From the NCBI GenBank assembly GCA_039720395.1, contig CM077821.1:40732792-40796791 (forward strand): a stretch of DNA of 64,000 nt, written 5' to 3'. The notes under the pieces were generated by a model, which did no database searches, was not told the DNA's origin, and saw only the letters and a list, made by a program, of their open reading frames with translations. Shown here piece after piece: positions 22,993 through 34,365 of this stretch; within the stretch, counting starts at the first letter, position 1, and every line of letters begins with the position of its first letter. The stretch comes from Liquidambar formosana (taxonomy: Eukaryota; Streptophyta; Magnoliopsida; Saxifragales; Altingiaceae). A program made the translations under genes and the position numbers.

Positions 22993-24183
22993 AAGATGTT
23001 GGTTTTATGGTTTGTAAATGGATAGTGCATTTGGTCTCTAGCTACTTGTGATATGTAATGAATGTACACATCAGGAGTTATAAAGGGAGGGAGAAGAGAT
23101 TCAAATACCCAAGACCTGTATCACTTCTTGCAGATTGAAGATTAGCTGTTATTATGTAAAGTAATTTTAATATGTACATGGATAGGCAACATGTGAAGAC
23201 GATGTTCAATCTCAGGTGAAGACCTTAATCCAGGTATGCAGTAGAACCTCCAATTGACCACTAAACTTTGAGCATATCTTTGTCGAAGAATTTACAGAAC
23301 TTCTATATAATCATGTTCTAGTTTTTCCATGTTTACTTTGTAAATTTCATGTAATACTGCAAACTTTATGGACCTACAATTAGACTATCATGACACGGTT
23401 TCTATAGTGATTTTGTAATATATATTGAAATGGATAAGAACTTGATTCAGCAGAGGCAGCAGCATCATATATAAGGGTTCTTAATGGTTGAACTCCTTGA
23501 CTTTTCTAGTTATCATATACTATTATTATTGAAATCAGTTGTTGAGGCTATTCTCATGTATTCTGGCTTGTGTGTAACCAATTGATAACTCCAAGAAAGA
23601 CTCGGTGGGGGAAACAAAAGCCTTACGGCCTTGAGCTAGAGCACGTCTAACTTGAACCAACCAAGTACTTAGCTCTTATCCAAACCAGTAAACCTAAGCT
23701 TGTCTGATCATCTTCATGATATTTTTTGAAAATCAACTCCTCTGGGAATAATGGTCTGTCAACCGATTGTAGTATTTTCCCAGTATGACATATTAGTGCT
23801 ATTAATGTTTAATTTTTCTTCTATAGAGAAAAAAAAATCAAAAAATTAAATTAAAGGATCAATAGCATTTTTCATGTTATATTCAACAAATTTCAAGTGA
23901 ACATATTGCAACACCAAATTGTTGAGAGAGAGAGAGAGAGAGAGAGAGATGAGAAGGGGGAGTGAGGGAGGAGAGGGTGGGGGGGAGTGGGGAGGAGAAG
24001 ATCGAAGATATAAGGGCTTAGTGTGTGAGAGACAGTGAATTGAAGGTGCAAATTTTTTATTAAAAAAAATAATAATTAATTAATTATTTGGTGGTAAGGG
24101 AATTGGAGGTGCATGTGTGGACTAGAATTGTGGGGTTTGTTGGTGCTACAAATTAACATGGGCAGTTCCCGAGCCGTTTGGAG

Positions 24184-24876
24184 TAGGGATGTGCAAAAAA
24201 CTGCCCAATCCGTCAAACCAAACCAATTCGCTCTATTCCGCACCGATCCAACCGGTTTGAAAGGTTAGGTGGCGCAATTTTGATAGATTGAACAATAAAA
24301 TTGATGGTTTGATTTGGTTGGTGGGTTGAACTTTGTCAAACTGCCAATAAATCAACCCGCCCCGCCTTTAATAATATATGTATAAAATTATAAAAATCAA
24401 ATGTCTAATTTCATAATAATGTATTATTTTATTTGTACTTTGCTAGGATGTTAGGTTTTAGGTCATTCAACCTTTAATAACATTAACTATCACTAATTTC
24501 ATCAACATTGAATCAAGTATTTTTTTATCATAAAATCATAATTTTCATCTTAGGAATTAAAATACTATGTATGTATCAAGTTTCACTTAACCACCTTAAA
24601 TAATTATTATTTTTTTTGATTTATTAAGTTATTTACAACATACTAACTAGTTAAGGCCCAATATATTAGAAATGCCCTAATTAAAAATTAAGGGCATGAT
24701 ACAACCCCCAAACCTGCCCAAACCGTTAGTAACAAACCACCTTAAAAACTACTAACTCATCAATTTTCATCACTTACGATTTGATCGTGAGTTGGAAAAT
24801 TTGTACAACCCGCTATAAGTGAGTTAATTGATAATTTCTTTTTATAACCGCTTCAAACCAACCCACTCACAACCTA
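24184..24876. mobile_element. Non-autonomous hAT element, copy 2 (inherited by duplication)
   Basis: It is the counterpart of 8353-9043, with TAGGGATGTGCA at the left and a degraded CACAACCTA at the right. The right-hand GTTAGGAC duplication survives (24877-24884); the left one is mutated. Same relative position as in copy 1, so insertion preceded the duplication. Confidence 0.88.
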
Positions 24877-25277
24877 GTTAGGACCAAGGAAGGGTGTGAT
24901 GTGAATCGAGCTAGTACTCTACCATTTCACAGCCGGATTAAACGTGTGTGTCCATTGCTTCACGTGGCATTACTTAATTGGACCTTTCCGAGAGTGGTTG
25001 AGGTTGACAAGTCAAAACTGGCCCCCTCCTTTTCATTTATTTCTTCTCACTACGGTGGTGAAGGACAACGGTTCCTGTTGCAAATGAGGTCCTCATTGGG
25101 AGGGGTTGGGGAAAGACATCGATTAGAAGCGAATACATCCTGGGGTTGACGATGAAATGTCTTTGGTAAAACAGAAATTACAAGAAAAAGGGCGATCCGT
25201 CAGTTTCAGAGGGTGGCAACTGGAATCGCTAATTATCTCAAAGTGGGCATGTGAGATTGGCGGAGTTTAGGTAGATA

Positions 25278-26765
25278 CTAGCTTTAGAACCCGTGCGATG
25301 CACGGATTAATTTATAAAAAATAATATTATTAACAAATTAAAATTTTAACAAAACCCTTATTCTCTAAAATAATAAAATATATTTGTTAATATAATATGT
25401 CAATTAAATTGAAAAGATATAGACAAAAATAAATAAAATAATTTAATCAAAATAATCTTTGGTGTGATGTTAACATAATGTATTACACAAAATTTAATTA
25501 TATTCTCGAAAAGATAAATTATTTTGAAAAACAATTAATTTAATAATGGAAACTTGTAAAAAAATGAAAGAACTGATACGTTATGATATTTGGTGGAAAA
25601 AGATTAAAATTCTCTAAAGCCTAGTCTATCCCACAATCATGGTTTTAACATGTTGGTACATACCAAAGCAAATATAACCGTTGAAGGTGTCTCGAAATCT
25701 AACGGTAGAGATTGTAAAATGCATGACAATGATAAATCTTGACCTTTCATGAGGTTTCGAGTGGGTTTCACAAAGAGTGAAAAACCATGGGGAAAAATAT
25801 CAAAAATATGTTTGAGATTAAATCATAAAAAGATGAGAGAAAAGTCTAAACTGAGAAAGAGAATAGGAAAAAAAGCCAGAAGAAGAAGAAAATAAGAGAA
25901 AGTATAAATCTTTTCAACTTTATGTAATTAACCATATGGGAAGATTTTTGATTCAAGTAGATTTTTTTTTTTTCTATATTCATGTCAAAAGCAAATCGGG
26001 AGAATATGAAGATTCTAGCTGATTGTGTTTTCTTTTTTAATCCTCCTTTCCTCTATTTGTCTTTCTTTTTAATTATAACTATTTATAGTTTTATACGTTT
26101 AATTTTTAGGAGGGGAAATGAATAGACATAAAGAAAATAAAAAAATATAGTACAGTTTATTAAGTTTGGGTTGAACATTGTATAGTGTGGGTTTTCTAAT
26201 CCTCTCACATAAAAACAAAGAGATATATAATAAACACCAAACGTCAACTTACCTCCACCATATAAGAAAGAGCAAGTAATATCCAAAAAAAAAAAAAAAA
26301 AAGAAGGTGAGGAATTTATCTTTTGGTGACCACTTCCCAGCTTGATACCAAACAAGGAAACTTAGTAGTCCTTTTGAAGCACTTATCAAGTCAATTTGTA
26401 ACAAGTTGACAGACAATATCCTTTGTTTGGTATTAAGTTGAAAAGTGATCACTAAAAGTAGAAGTCACTAAAAGTAACGTTTTGGAAAAATTACATTTTA
26501 GTGACTGCTTCCTAACTTAATACGAAACAATGGAAGTTAGCTGTCATTTTGGTACACATTGGTAGTCAATTTGTAGTAAGTTGACAGATAGTATCCTTTT
26601 CTTGGAATTAGGTTGGAAAACCGTTACTAAAAGATAATTTTACCAAAAAAGCTTTTTCCGCTGCTACTCTTTTAGCATGTAAAAGGGCAAAAAAAAAATA
26701 AAAATAAAAATCCTATACTGACACGTGGCACAAGGAGGTTTCTTTCCTCCATTTTAGTATATATA
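25278..26765 (-). mobile_element. Helitron, non-autonomous, tandem copy 1
   Basis: On the minus strand the element ends in CTAG (25281-25278), preceded nine bases upstream by the perfect hairpin CCGTGC-ATC-GCACGG (25305-25291). It inserted after A in the target GTAGATA|TTCTG, whose empty form is 9437-9448. Its 5' end on the minus strand is a short TATATATACTAAAA, abutting copy 2. About 1.49 kb; no Rep/helicase. CTRR end, subterminal hairpin and A|T insertion without TSD define Helitrons. Confidence 0.87.
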
Positions 26766-28279
26766 CTAGCTTTAGAAACCGTGCGACGCACGGAATAATT
26801 TATAAAAAATAATATTATTAACAAATTAAAATTTTAACAAAACTCTTATTCTCTAAAATAGTAAAATATATTTGTTAATATAAAATGTCAATTAAATTGA
26901 AAAGATATAGACAAAAATAAATAAAATAATTTAATCAAAATGATCTTTGGTGTGATGTTAGCATAATGTATTACACAAAATTTAATTATATTCTCGAAAA
27001 GATAAATTATTTTGAAAAATAATTAATTTAATGGTGGAAACTTGTAAAAAAATGAAGGAACTGATACATTATGATATTTGGTGGAAAAAGATTAAAATTC
27101 TCTAAAGCCTAGTCTATCCCACAATCATGGTTTTAACATGTTGGTATATACCAAAGCAAATATAGCCGTTGAAGGTGTCTCGAAATCTGACGGTGGAGAT
27201 TATAAAATCCATGACAATGATAAATCTTGACCTTTCATGAGGTTTCGAGTGGGTTTCACAAAGAGTGAAAAACCATGAGAAAAATATCAAAAATATGTTT
27301 GAGATTAGATCATAAAAAGGTGAGAGAAAAGTCTAGACTGAGAAAGAATAGGAAAAAAAGCTAGAATAAGAAGAAAATAAGAGAAAATATAAATCTTTTC
27401 AACTTTATGTAATTAACCACATGGGAAGAATTTTGATTCAAATAGATTTTTTTTTTTTTTTTTATTCATGTCAGAAGCAAATCGGGAGAATCTGAAGATT
27501 CTAGCGGATTGTGTTTTCTTTTTTAATCCTCATTTCCTCTATTTGTCTTTCTTTTTAATTATGACTATTTATAGTTTTATAAGTTTAATTTTTAGGAAGG
27601 GAAATGAATAGGCATAAAGAAAACAAAAAAATATAGTACAGTTTATTAAGTTTGGGTTGAACATTGTATAGTGTGGGTTTTCTAATTCTCTCACATAAAA
27701 ACAAAAAGATATGTAGTGAACATCAAACGTCAACTTACCTCCACCATATAAAAAAGAGCAAGTAATATAAAAATTTAAAAAAAAAAAAAAAAAAGAAAAA
27801 AGAAAAGAAAAAGAAGGTGAGGAATTTATCTTTTGGTGACCACTTCGCAGCTTGATATCAAACAAAGAAAGTTAGTAGTCCTTTTGAAACACTTATCAAG
27901 TCAATTTGTAGCAAGTTGATAGACAATATCCTTTGTTTGGTATTAAGTTGGAAAGTGATCACTAAAAGTAGAAGTCACTAAAAGTAACTTTTTGGAAAAA
28001 TTACATTTTATTGACTGCTTCGTAACTTAATATGAAACAATGGAAGTTAGCTGTCATTTTGGCGCACATTGGTAGTCAATTTGTAGTAAGTTGGCAGATA
28101 GTATCTTTTTCTTGGAATTAGGTTGGAAAACCGTTACTAAAAGGTAACTTTACCAAAAAAGCTTTCTCCTACCGCTATTTCATCATGTGAAGAAAAAAAA
28201 AAAATCCTATACTGACACGTGGCACAAGGTGGTTTCCTTTCCTCCGTTTTAGTATATATATATAGATAGATAATAGATG
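26766..28279 (-). mobile_element. Helitron, non-autonomous, tandem copy 2
   Basis: It is a head-to-tail copy of the preceding element, very similar throughout. The 3' end is CTAG (26769-26766) with hairpin CCGTGC-GTC-GCACGG (26793-26779). The minus-strand 5' end reads TCTATTATCTATC followed by TATATATACTAAAACGG, typical of plant Helitrons; two extra bases lie between it and the expected host T. A poly-A stretch at 27777-27810 is longer than in copy 1. No coding sequence. Confidence 0.85.
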
Positions 28280-28731
28280 TTCTGTGGGGGCCGCCGGGCT
28301 GGGTTGCGACTGCCTTTTAGATGCTCTGTGGCCTGTGTATTTCTGCTGTGGGGTCCTGTTTTATTATTTTTGGGCCTTTCTAAAAGCCTACCTTGATATT
28401 TAACTTGGATTTCCATATCTCATATCCTTTTTTTCTTCTTTCTCAATTTTTTTTTTCATTTTTCTTTTTTGGGATAAAATGTGAAAATATTTTCTAATAT
28501 ATGAGATATATTTCTTCCCATATATGGAATCCATTAATAGAGTAACATGACTGCCACAACTAGCGGATTTCTGCAATGCTTTTGTTTTCCGGCCTTTCAA
28601 AATTATGGGGGTTACCTTGATCTTTAACATGAACGCCAATATTTTTCATTCCACTTGTGATACCACATTAATGCTGTGTGCGAGTTACAAAAAAAAAAAT
28701 TATAATTGCTCTTGCGGTGCTACATTTGTAG

Positions 28732-29449
28732 GCCAAGTTTGCAACATGGGAACCAGGTCATGGGCGCTTCTGGTTTGGTCATCCAAAGAAACAGTACTTG
28801 AAGATTGGAGCCCTTACACGGCAATACGTCTACCAAACCAAAGCTCTTAACGACTGCTTAAACCCTGAGATCCAAGTATTGCATCTTAGTTCTTTCTTGA
28901 GAAATTGATTATACCATTTTATGAAGAAAAGAGACTGGGTTACATATGATCAAACTATATAAATTTAGTTGACTGAAATTGTATACCATTTTCCCAGGCA
29001 AAGCAAGATTTCCAAACAAAAATTCAAGAACTATGCACAAAGATGAGCTCAGAATCCAGCAAGGCCTTGAAGGCATCATCTTCAGCAATTGAAACAATGA
29101 CACACCCATCCTCTGCCTCTCCTCATAAGGAAAACTCCAAAAAAGCCATTGAGGACCTCAAAGACCTCCTAGAAAATACCTCTACTGCTACCATGTGTGG
29201 AAATGATTGCCAAATCGGTCCATGAGCTTTCCCGACTAGTCACACTTTGAGGGTGTCGAGCTCAACGGGGCAACACTAGAGAAAGCTGTAGTGCTGCAGC
29301 TTTGTGAGGAAAACCGAAAACCTATCTTGGATGGTGTTGAGCTCAACGAAATACTGGAAGAAGCAGAACCACTTCATCAGGAAAGCGTTAAGGCAGTTTC
29401 GGATGGTGATAGTCCTCATGTTCTCATTCCAATACATGGGACAAAATGA
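28732..29449 (+). pseudogene. ALMT (aluminium-activated malate transporter) gene fragment, copy 2
   Basis: Exon A (28732-28875, 48 codons, AG before and GT after) encodes FATWEPGHGRFWFGHPKKQY and LKIGALTRQ, the conserved cytosolic segment of ALMT channels, and ends EIQ. After a 122-bp intron, exon B (from 28998) encodes KMSSESSKALKASSSAIETM and a C-terminal region with MIAKSVHELSRL. A frame change near 29193-29198 separates these two parts, and a natural-looking TGA is at 29447-29449 (IHGTK then stop). Only about the C-terminal half of the protein is represented; no transmembrane exons are found upstream. It is better preserved than the copy at 9906-10640, but still not a complete gene. Confidence 0.82.
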
Positions 29450-29552
29450 AATCGTTAATCATATGTACCTTTCTTAATCACAGGGTGATAGTCCTCGTGG
29501 TGTCACCCTTAGTATGCTATTTAAGAATACTTCCCTTTCTTAATTTTGCAGA

Positions 29553-30440
29553 GTGATTGGAATGAAATCGTTGATCATATGTTCCTACTGATCAATCATA
29601 CCATATATAAACTAAAATATCTCATCTGAAAAGACTTTGAGGTGAACATGTTTGAGAAATTTTGTGGTGTTTACATAGCACTTCTAGCTTCCTTGATCAG
29701 TGCAAATTTCGTTTACATTTTTCATGAAATTCTTCCGTAGTGTATCTGGTTAATTTAATTTTCTGTGACTACAAACATGAAAGTCGTCATAGGGATTGCC
29801 CACAATTTTTATGAAAAATCGACAGACACTAAGGGCCTGTTTGGGTGCCCTATTCAAAATTAAACAATTTAAGAAATTTTACGCAAGTAGTGAAGGTACA
29901 AATTCTTCACTTTGAATTAACAAATGAAAGAAAAAAATGATGGTCATCATCACCTTTTATAGATATTATAATTCAAGGTGTTGGATTTGTGTCCTTTTGT
30001 TTAAATTTGTTGAATTGTTTAATTTCGAATTGGACACCCAAACATGCCCTAACTTGTTTGTAACTTGAGTTATATGCCCATCAATTTTATCTTTTTCTAA
30101 ATTCGTTTGGATTTTCAATGATCGAATTGGAAGATTAATTTCTTTTTGATATATTGTTATAGTTATAACCTGATTTATGGCTATTGGTCTCTTAATTATG
30201 GGGTGTCATGACACCTTAGTCACACGTTTACCAAATTCTGCACACCTTCGTCATATACAGATTGTTCTTGACTTCTTGGGGGTTGAAGTAGCCGACTGTT
30301 CTATTTATCATATATTTATTGAAATCAGGTGGCGAGGCTATTCTCATATGGTCCGACTGTGTTGCTGCTCTTATCCAATCCAGTGCTTAAGCTTGTCTGA
30401 TTGTCTTCATGATGTAATAATCACCCCCACAATAAAAAAT
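29553..30440. repeat. Block U copy 2, followed by a fragment resembling block C start
   Basis: 29553-30170 matches 6237-6640 around the Tourist MITE. 30170-30420 resembles 6640-6720 and then 7650-7910 (GAAATCAG..GAGGCTATTCTCA and CTTATCCAATCCAGT). The same pieces appear in a different order from copy 1, showing repeated local rearrangement. No gene is supported. Confidence 0.68.
29833..30049. mobile_element. Tourist-like MITE (PIF/Harbinger)
   Basis: 217 bp with inverted ends GGGCCTGTTTGGGTGCCC and GGACACCCAAACATGCCC, flanked by TAA on both sides (29830-29832 and 30050-30052). The related block U at about 6507 reads CACTAACTACTTG with no insert. TAA duplication and the GGGCCTGTTTGG end are typical of Tourist MITEs. 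Confidence 0.9.
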
Positions 30441-30751
30441 AAAAATAAAGCAAACCTGTAAATGTGGGGAAATATTTCAAATTATCCAAATTCTTGAAAA
30501 AAATTCGCGATCCATAAATTAGTAGCTGTTACTTCTGGCCATCAATTGCAATTTCTATTTATGCTAAGTCATTCTGAAAATGCTAACTTCAACTATATTG
30601 TGAAAGAGTGCTGAGATTTAGCAATTAATTGTAAAGGGTGGCACAATGGATTCTATTTACATACCATTCAACCACTCACAAAGGATTAGTCTGGATCCAA
30701 TGGTTTGAGATGTCCCTCGTTTGACGCACAATAAAAACAAAAATTAAAAAT
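30441..30751. other. Short intergenic stretch
   Basis: AT-rich DNA; I see no gene or repeat boundary in it. Confidence 0.4.
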
Positions 30752-31838
30752 TAAAAGGAATAACTAGGGCCAGGAATTGGGCTAAGCTGTGCTGAGCCAA
30801 GGTAAGTCTAGTTGATATTAGAAGCCTCTATTGACACCCAAAGACTTGCTTTTCATTCCTTACTTATTTTACATTTTAAGATTTTATGGAAAAAAATATA
30901 AGATTTTCATAAAAACTTATTGCGCTGTGTATTAAAAAACATCATTTTGAACAACTTTTTTGAAATTTTTTTTTCCAGAATCTATCGTTTATATGAACTT
31001 TTTAGTCATTTATGAAGCTAAGCTAGAAATGACAAAAAAGTCTACTTAAATGATATATTTTGAAAAAACTTTCTTCTAAAAAATTGTTTAAAATAATGTT
31101 TTCCAATAAAATACATTATTAGTTTTTATGAAAACCTTATATATTTTTCATAAAACCTTAAAGTGTAAAATAACTATAGGATAAAAAGCAAGTCTTGGGG
31201 TGCCAATAGAGGCCTCCATTGAAATTTTGTCATCAACTAACCCAGAAAACGTAGCCATTACCCAAAATTGCGAAGCATCATTGGGCTGGGCTCTCATGGT
31301 AATAATGTCCCTATCAAATATCAATCCACCGTATTTGGTAGCCTTAAAACAGGGCAGTCGAAGAGCTTAGTCAACTAACTTGCATCCTATATTTGATTGC
31401 CCCAAAAGATGGCAGCCCATAATTAATACCCTAAAGTAGCACCAACCATGCCCACAGGCTGCAGCCCACCCTGCCTAATCATCCTGTGAAACTCCTTTTC
31501 ACAAGGGCAAGAAGCTGCCAATGTCGATCCTGTTGGCCCAATGGCAACTCCCCCACCCCCTCTTAATGGGGAAAGATTTTCCCTTCAAGTCATCATACAA
31601 GTAGTTAGGTATTAATTGATTGTCTTATCTCTTATCGGGGAAAAAAAAAATGAAAAAAAAGATGAGAGAGATAACCAAGTTTTTTATAACAAATGAAAAA
31701 TAATCATTTGTGGGACCAATAACTATTATTAGTATCATCACCATCATGCCCTAAACATGAAATCAATCAAACTTACCTAGGATAAGTCTTCACTTTAGTC
31801 ACCAGTCACAGTGAATGACCTTCCCAAAAGTACAAAGC

Positions 31839-31872
<34 letters not shown>

Positions 31873-31985
31873 GAAGAAGAAGAGAGAGAGAGAGCAAGGG
31901 GAAAATATCTCCATATAGTTAATTAATTAATTACCGATCTTTATATGTGTTCTCTTAATTAATTACCAATCTTTCCCTTTTCCTA
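30752..31985. repeat. Block S, copy 1 (directly duplicated 1.23-kb unit)
   Basis: It runs from GGAATAACTAGGGCC to TTTCCCTTTTCCTA and is repeated in the same orientation at 33110-34340. It contains a foldback MITE (30820-31217), a poly-A run (31840-31870) and a GA run. On the minus strand around 31565-31427 both copies hold an open frame with GPTGSTLAASCPCEKEFHRM, which I do not recognise. Confidence 0.88.
30820..31217. mobile_element. Foldback MITE, Mutator-like, copy 1
   Basis: The two halves are long imperfect inverted repeats (AAGCCTCTATTG..CACCC..AGACTTGCTTTT against the complement at 31217). The right-hand target duplication ATTGAAATT is intact; the left is mutated to TTGATATTA. See the better copy at 33186-33581. 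Confidence 0.82.
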
Positions 31986-33109
31986 ACACCTAAAAAGGTA
32001 GCTAAAGATATTAGGTTTGTGAAAAACCCAAATTTCTCCACATTCTCTCTGCATATATATTATTTCAAATTGCTTCCAAGTTTCAAGATATCACTCTCAC
32101 AAAATGCCGCACCAAGCACTTTAGAAGAGCCCCTAGAACTTCTCCTTGAGTGCATCAAAGAGAGATCAACTCCCAAGAATCTTAATCTAGAACTCTAATG
32201 TAAGGTTACTCCAAAATATATGTCCTAGACTCTTTGGTGTCACAGATCAGGTCCTAATTTGAGTAGGAATAAAACATTTACACTAGTCTTTCAACACCAA
32301 AACCCTTTGATGATCCATTTGGTTTACAAGAAAATCTGGAACATTCCATTGTTTGGAACTCATCCCTGTTAAATTATTTGGCTTTAATAGAGGAGAGTTT
32401 TGAATTTCAGTTTTCTCAGCAATCAAATAAAGGGAGGGTTAGGGTTTTGAATATATCTATATATATATTGTCTCTTTCACAGTAACGAATCGTTTGGTTG
32501 CTGAGAAAATGCTTAAAAAAAGAAAACACACCGAATTTTTAGTTTAACCTGTAAGTATTTATCTTTGTAGGGATAATTTTCTCATTTCATTTTCAATTTT
32601 CTCAGAAATCAAACAAATTAATGTTCTAAAGATTTTTCTTTTTTGGTTTTGTATTGATTTTATTTTAGAATTTTCAGCGTGATTGTTATGATTTTGAATT
32701 GGATGAAGTCACTACACTTTCTTTCTGACGATGACGAAGATAGCTAGTGGGGAAACTTAATCCCCAATCATGATCGGTGGATATTATTTCTTGTTGCCTC
32801 AAGGTGGGAATTTTTGGTGTTGATGACTTGTTATGCTTCATTGCTAATCATCTTGCCTGAAGAATATTGTCTTCATTGTTTTTTTTTTTTAAATGTATTT
32901 TGTTCGGTGAGATTTTGTTGGAAAAATGACTAGAAAATATTATAATTTGGGAAAATATCTTGAGGGCAACTATGTAATCTCACATATTCCGTTATCAGTG
33001 TTGGTCTAGATTACGTTTTTGAAAGTTTGGGGGGTAATTTGTTTGATTTTAAAGATTGGGGATGAAAAGTGATTTCAGCTCAAAGTTCCAGTGGGCTATG
33101 TAATTTTCC
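31986..33109. other. Spacer between the two S blocks
   Basis: AT-rich, with poly-T and many stops. I recognise no gene, TE end or RNA. Confidence 0.45.
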
Positions 33110-34340
33110 CTAAAAATTAACAAGAATAACTAGGGCTAGGAATTGGGCTAAGCTGTGCTTAGCCAAGGTAAGTACAATTGAAATTGGAAGCCTCTATTAG
33201 CACATCAAGACTTGCTTTTCATCCCCCACTTATTTTACATTTTAAGATTTTATGAAAAAATATAAGGTTTTCATAAAAACTGATCGTGCTGTGTATTAGA
33301 AAACATCATTTTGAAAAACTTTTTTGAAGAAATTTTTTCCAAAATCTATCGTTTATATGGACTTTTTAGTCATTTATGAAGCTAAAGTTATAAATGACAA
33401 AAAAGTCTACTTAAACGATATGTTTTGAAAAAACTTTCTTCTAAAAAGTTGTTTAAAATAATGTTTTACAATAAAATATGCGATTAGTTTTTATTAAAAC
33501 CTTATATATTTTTCATAAAACCTTAAAATGTAAAATAAGTATGAGATAGAAAACAAGTCTTGGGATGTCAATAGAGGCCCCATTGAAATTTTGTCATCAA
33601 CTAAGCCCAGAAGACATAGCCATTACCCAAAATTGCAAAGCATCATTGGGTTGGGCTCTCATGGTAATAATGTCCCTATCAATCCACCATATTTGGTAGC
33701 CTTAAAACAGGGCAGTCGAAGAGCTTAGTCAACTAACTTGCATCCTATATTTGATTGCCCTAAAAGATGGGAGCCCATAATTAACACCCTAAAGTAGCAC
33801 CAACCATGCCCACAGGCTGCAGCCCACCCTGCCTAATCATCCTGTGAAACTCCTTTTCACAAGGGCAAGAAGCTGCCAATGTCGATCCTGTTGGCCCAGT
33901 GGCAACTCCCCCACCCCCTCTTAAGGGGGAAAGATTTTCGCTTCAAGTCATAATACAAGTAGTTAGATATAAATTGATTGTCTTATCTCTTATCGGGGAA
34001 AAAAAAAATGAAAAAAAGATGAGAGAGATAACCAAGTTTTGTATAACACATGAAAAATAATCATTTGTGGGACCAATAACTATTATTAGTATCATCACCA
34101 TCATGCCCTAAACATGAAATCAATCAAACTTACCTAGGATAAGTCTTCACTTTAGTCACCAGTCGCAGCAAATGACCTTCCCAAAAGTACATAGAAAAAA
34201 AAAAAAAAAAAAAAAAGAATAAAAAGAAGAAGAGAGAGAGAGAGAGAGCAAGGGGAAATTATCTCCATATAGTTAATTAATTAATTACCGATCTTTATAT
34301 ATGTTCTCTTAATTAATTACCGATCTTTTCCCTTTTCCTA
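33110..34340. repeat. Block S, copy 2
   Basis: Direct repeat of 30752-31985. It abuts block A copy 2 (34366) across a 25-bp spacer ending in CAACAAGGAG. Confidence 0.88.
33186..33581. mobile_element. Foldback MITE, Mutator-like, copy 2
   Basis: 396 bp, starting GGAAGCCTC and ending GAGGCCC, with arms of roughly 170 bp. Perfect 9-bp duplication ATTGAAATT at 33177-33185 and 33582-33590. No coding capacity. The 9-bp TSD and long arms suggest a Mutator-derived MITE. Confidence 0.88.
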
Positions 34341-34365
34341 TTTTATTAATCACCGATCATACAAC

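Larger units (their letters stand above)
22993..29610. repeat. Duplication block C, copy 2 (interrupted by two Helitrons)
   Basis: Positions 22993-25277 match 7172-9443, and 28280-29610 match 9444-10800. It holds a GA microsatellite at about 23923-23949, a decayed hAT element (24184-24876) and an ALMT fragment (28732-29449). The 3002-bp interruption is the Helitron pair. Confidence 0.9.

Noticed and set aside
25278..28279. Whether the two 1.5-kb tandem units are LTRs of one element
   Set aside because: They lack TG..CA ends, PBS and target duplication, and have CTAG plus hairpin as in Helitrons.
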